From positions 107,841-171,840 of the forward strand of contig JACKLF010000005.1 in the NCBI GenBank assembly GCA_024236055.1: 64,000 nucleotides of DNA, written 5' to 3'. The notes beneath the pieces were generated by a model. The model was not told where the DNA came from and ran no database searches. It saw only the letters and a list, made by a program, of their open reading frames with translations. A program made the translations under genes and the position numbers. Origin of the DNA: Alphaproteobacteria bacterium (GTDB taxonomy: Bacteria; Pseudomonadota; Alphaproteobacteria; Micropepsales; Micropepsaceae). This document shows, piece by piece, positions 63,364 to 64,000 of the stretch; the first letter of the stretch is position 1; each line of letters opens with the position of its first letter.

Positions 63364-64000
63364 GCCTGCCATTGCTTTCGCTTTGCACCTTCGTGCCGCT
63401 GGTCGGCGCGGCCGCCATTCTGCTGATGCCCAGGCCCGACAGCGCCCGCTGGATCGCGCTGGGCACCACCATCGTCACCTTCGTGCTGTCGCTGATGGTG
63501 TGGGCGGCCTTCGATCCGTCCAATCCCGGCTTCCAACTGGTCGAGAAGACCGCCTGGCTGGGCGGCGGCATCTCCTACCACATGGGCGTGGACGGCATCT
63601 CCATGCTGTTCGTGGTGCTGACCGCAGGGTTGATGCCCTTCTGCATCGCCGCGTCATGGGAAAGCGTGCAGACCCGCGTCGCCGAATACATGATCGCCTT
63701 CCTGGTGTTGGAAACCATGATGATCGGCGTGTTCTGCGCGCTGGATCTGGTGCTGTTCTATGTGCTGTTCGAAGCCGGCCTGATCCCGATGTTCCTGATT
63801 ATCGGCATCTGGGGCGGCAAGCGGCGCGTCTATGCCAGCTTCAAGTTCTTCCTCTACACCTTCATCGGCTCGGTGCTGATGCTGCTGGCGATCATGAGCA
63901 TGTACTGGTACGCGGGCACCACCGATATCGCGGTGCTGCTGAGCGGGGTGCATTTCCCGGTGGCGATGCAGACCTGGCTGTGGCTGGCCTTCTTCGCCAG
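63360..64000 (+). CDS. nuoM: NADH-quinone oxidoreductase subunit M, N-terminal part (3' end outside window)
   Basis: 213 codons are visible from ATG 63360, in frame to the window edge. MSLPLLSLCTFVPLVGAAA, then YHMGVDGISMLFVVLTAGLMP and the antiporter-family block LDLVLFYVLFEAGLIPMFLIIGIWGG (with the pumping Glu) identify NuoM. Several membrane helices are already present. The ATG overlaps the nuoL stop by 4 bases. nuoN is expected next. Confidence 0.94.
   Translation, partial: MSLPLLSLCTFVPLVGAAAILLMPRPDSARWIALGTTIVTFVLSLMVWAAFDPSNPGFQLVEKTAWLGGGISYHMGVDGISMLFVVLTAGLMPFCIAASWESVQTRVAEYMIAFLVLETMMIGVFCALDLVLFYVLFEAGLIPMFLIIGIWGGKRRVYASFKFFLYTFIGSVLMLLAIMSMYWYAGTTDIAVLLSGVHFPVAMQTWLWLAFFA

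Overview
This 64 kb window is dense, GC-rich chromosomal DNA from an alphaproteobacterium. The evidence is gene content and order: a suf operon led by an Rrf2 regulator, the order tig-clpP-clpX-lon-hup, glnB-glnA, separate nuoC and nuoD inside a long nuo operon, a HisKA_2 kinase, and a long TonB-dependent receptor. The mix resembles Caulobacterales or Micropepsales/Rhizomicrobium-like genomes, but that finer placement is inference. I see no prophage, insertion sequence, CRISPR array or defence island. This is mostly housekeeping DNA, and the interest lies in control elements, small repeats and a few odd genes.

Layout. 1-8.0 kb: the 3' part of a TonB-dependent receptor, a small secreted protein, then the cell-wall genes amiC and mrcA and the release-factor gene prfB, which uses a programmed +1 frameshift. 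8.0-16.9 kb: a bactofilin/M23 peptidase pair, a peroxiredoxin, a large AsmA-like envelope protein, tyrS and anmK; anmK carries an in-frame palindromic repeat. 17.0-25.4 kb: an alpha/beta hydrolase, then the Fe-S operon iscR-nifS-sufB-C-D-S-U-T-A behind a promoter with an IscR-like box, ending at a second member of the anmK repeat family. 25.5-34.4 kb: a diguanylate cyclase, a DEAD-box helicase, an M28 peptidase and parE (both with several frame breaks), and a membrane histidine kinase.

34.5-40.6 kb: glnA and glnB (candidate sigma-54 promoter), an aminotransferase, NAD(P)H-hydrate repair enzyme, an XRE-cupin regulator coupled to a GNAT acetyltransferase with a perfect 14-bp inverted repeat around its start codon, and tRNA-Leu. 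40.6-49.0 kb: the protein quality-control block tig, clpP, clpX, lon (near-consensus heat-shock promoter) and hup, with a lactonase-like gene inserted on the opposite strand. 49.2-51.6 kb: a HisKA_2 kinase, tRNA-Val, an EF-hand lipoprotein, and tRNA-Asp followed by a degenerate second copy of its 3' end. 51.6-64.0 kb: nuoA to nuoM (nuoM cut by the window end), with an NTF2-like gene between nuoD and nuoE.

The genes serve envelope growth (amiC, mrcA, bactofilin/M23, AsmA-like, anmK), Fe-S assembly that supplies the cluster-rich complex I encoded downstream, nitrogen control, protein quality control and respiration. The densest anomaly is the run of frame breaks at about 30.42-31.73 kb in two convergent genes, one of them essential. 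Most look like single-base losses, so sequence error is the likelier cause.
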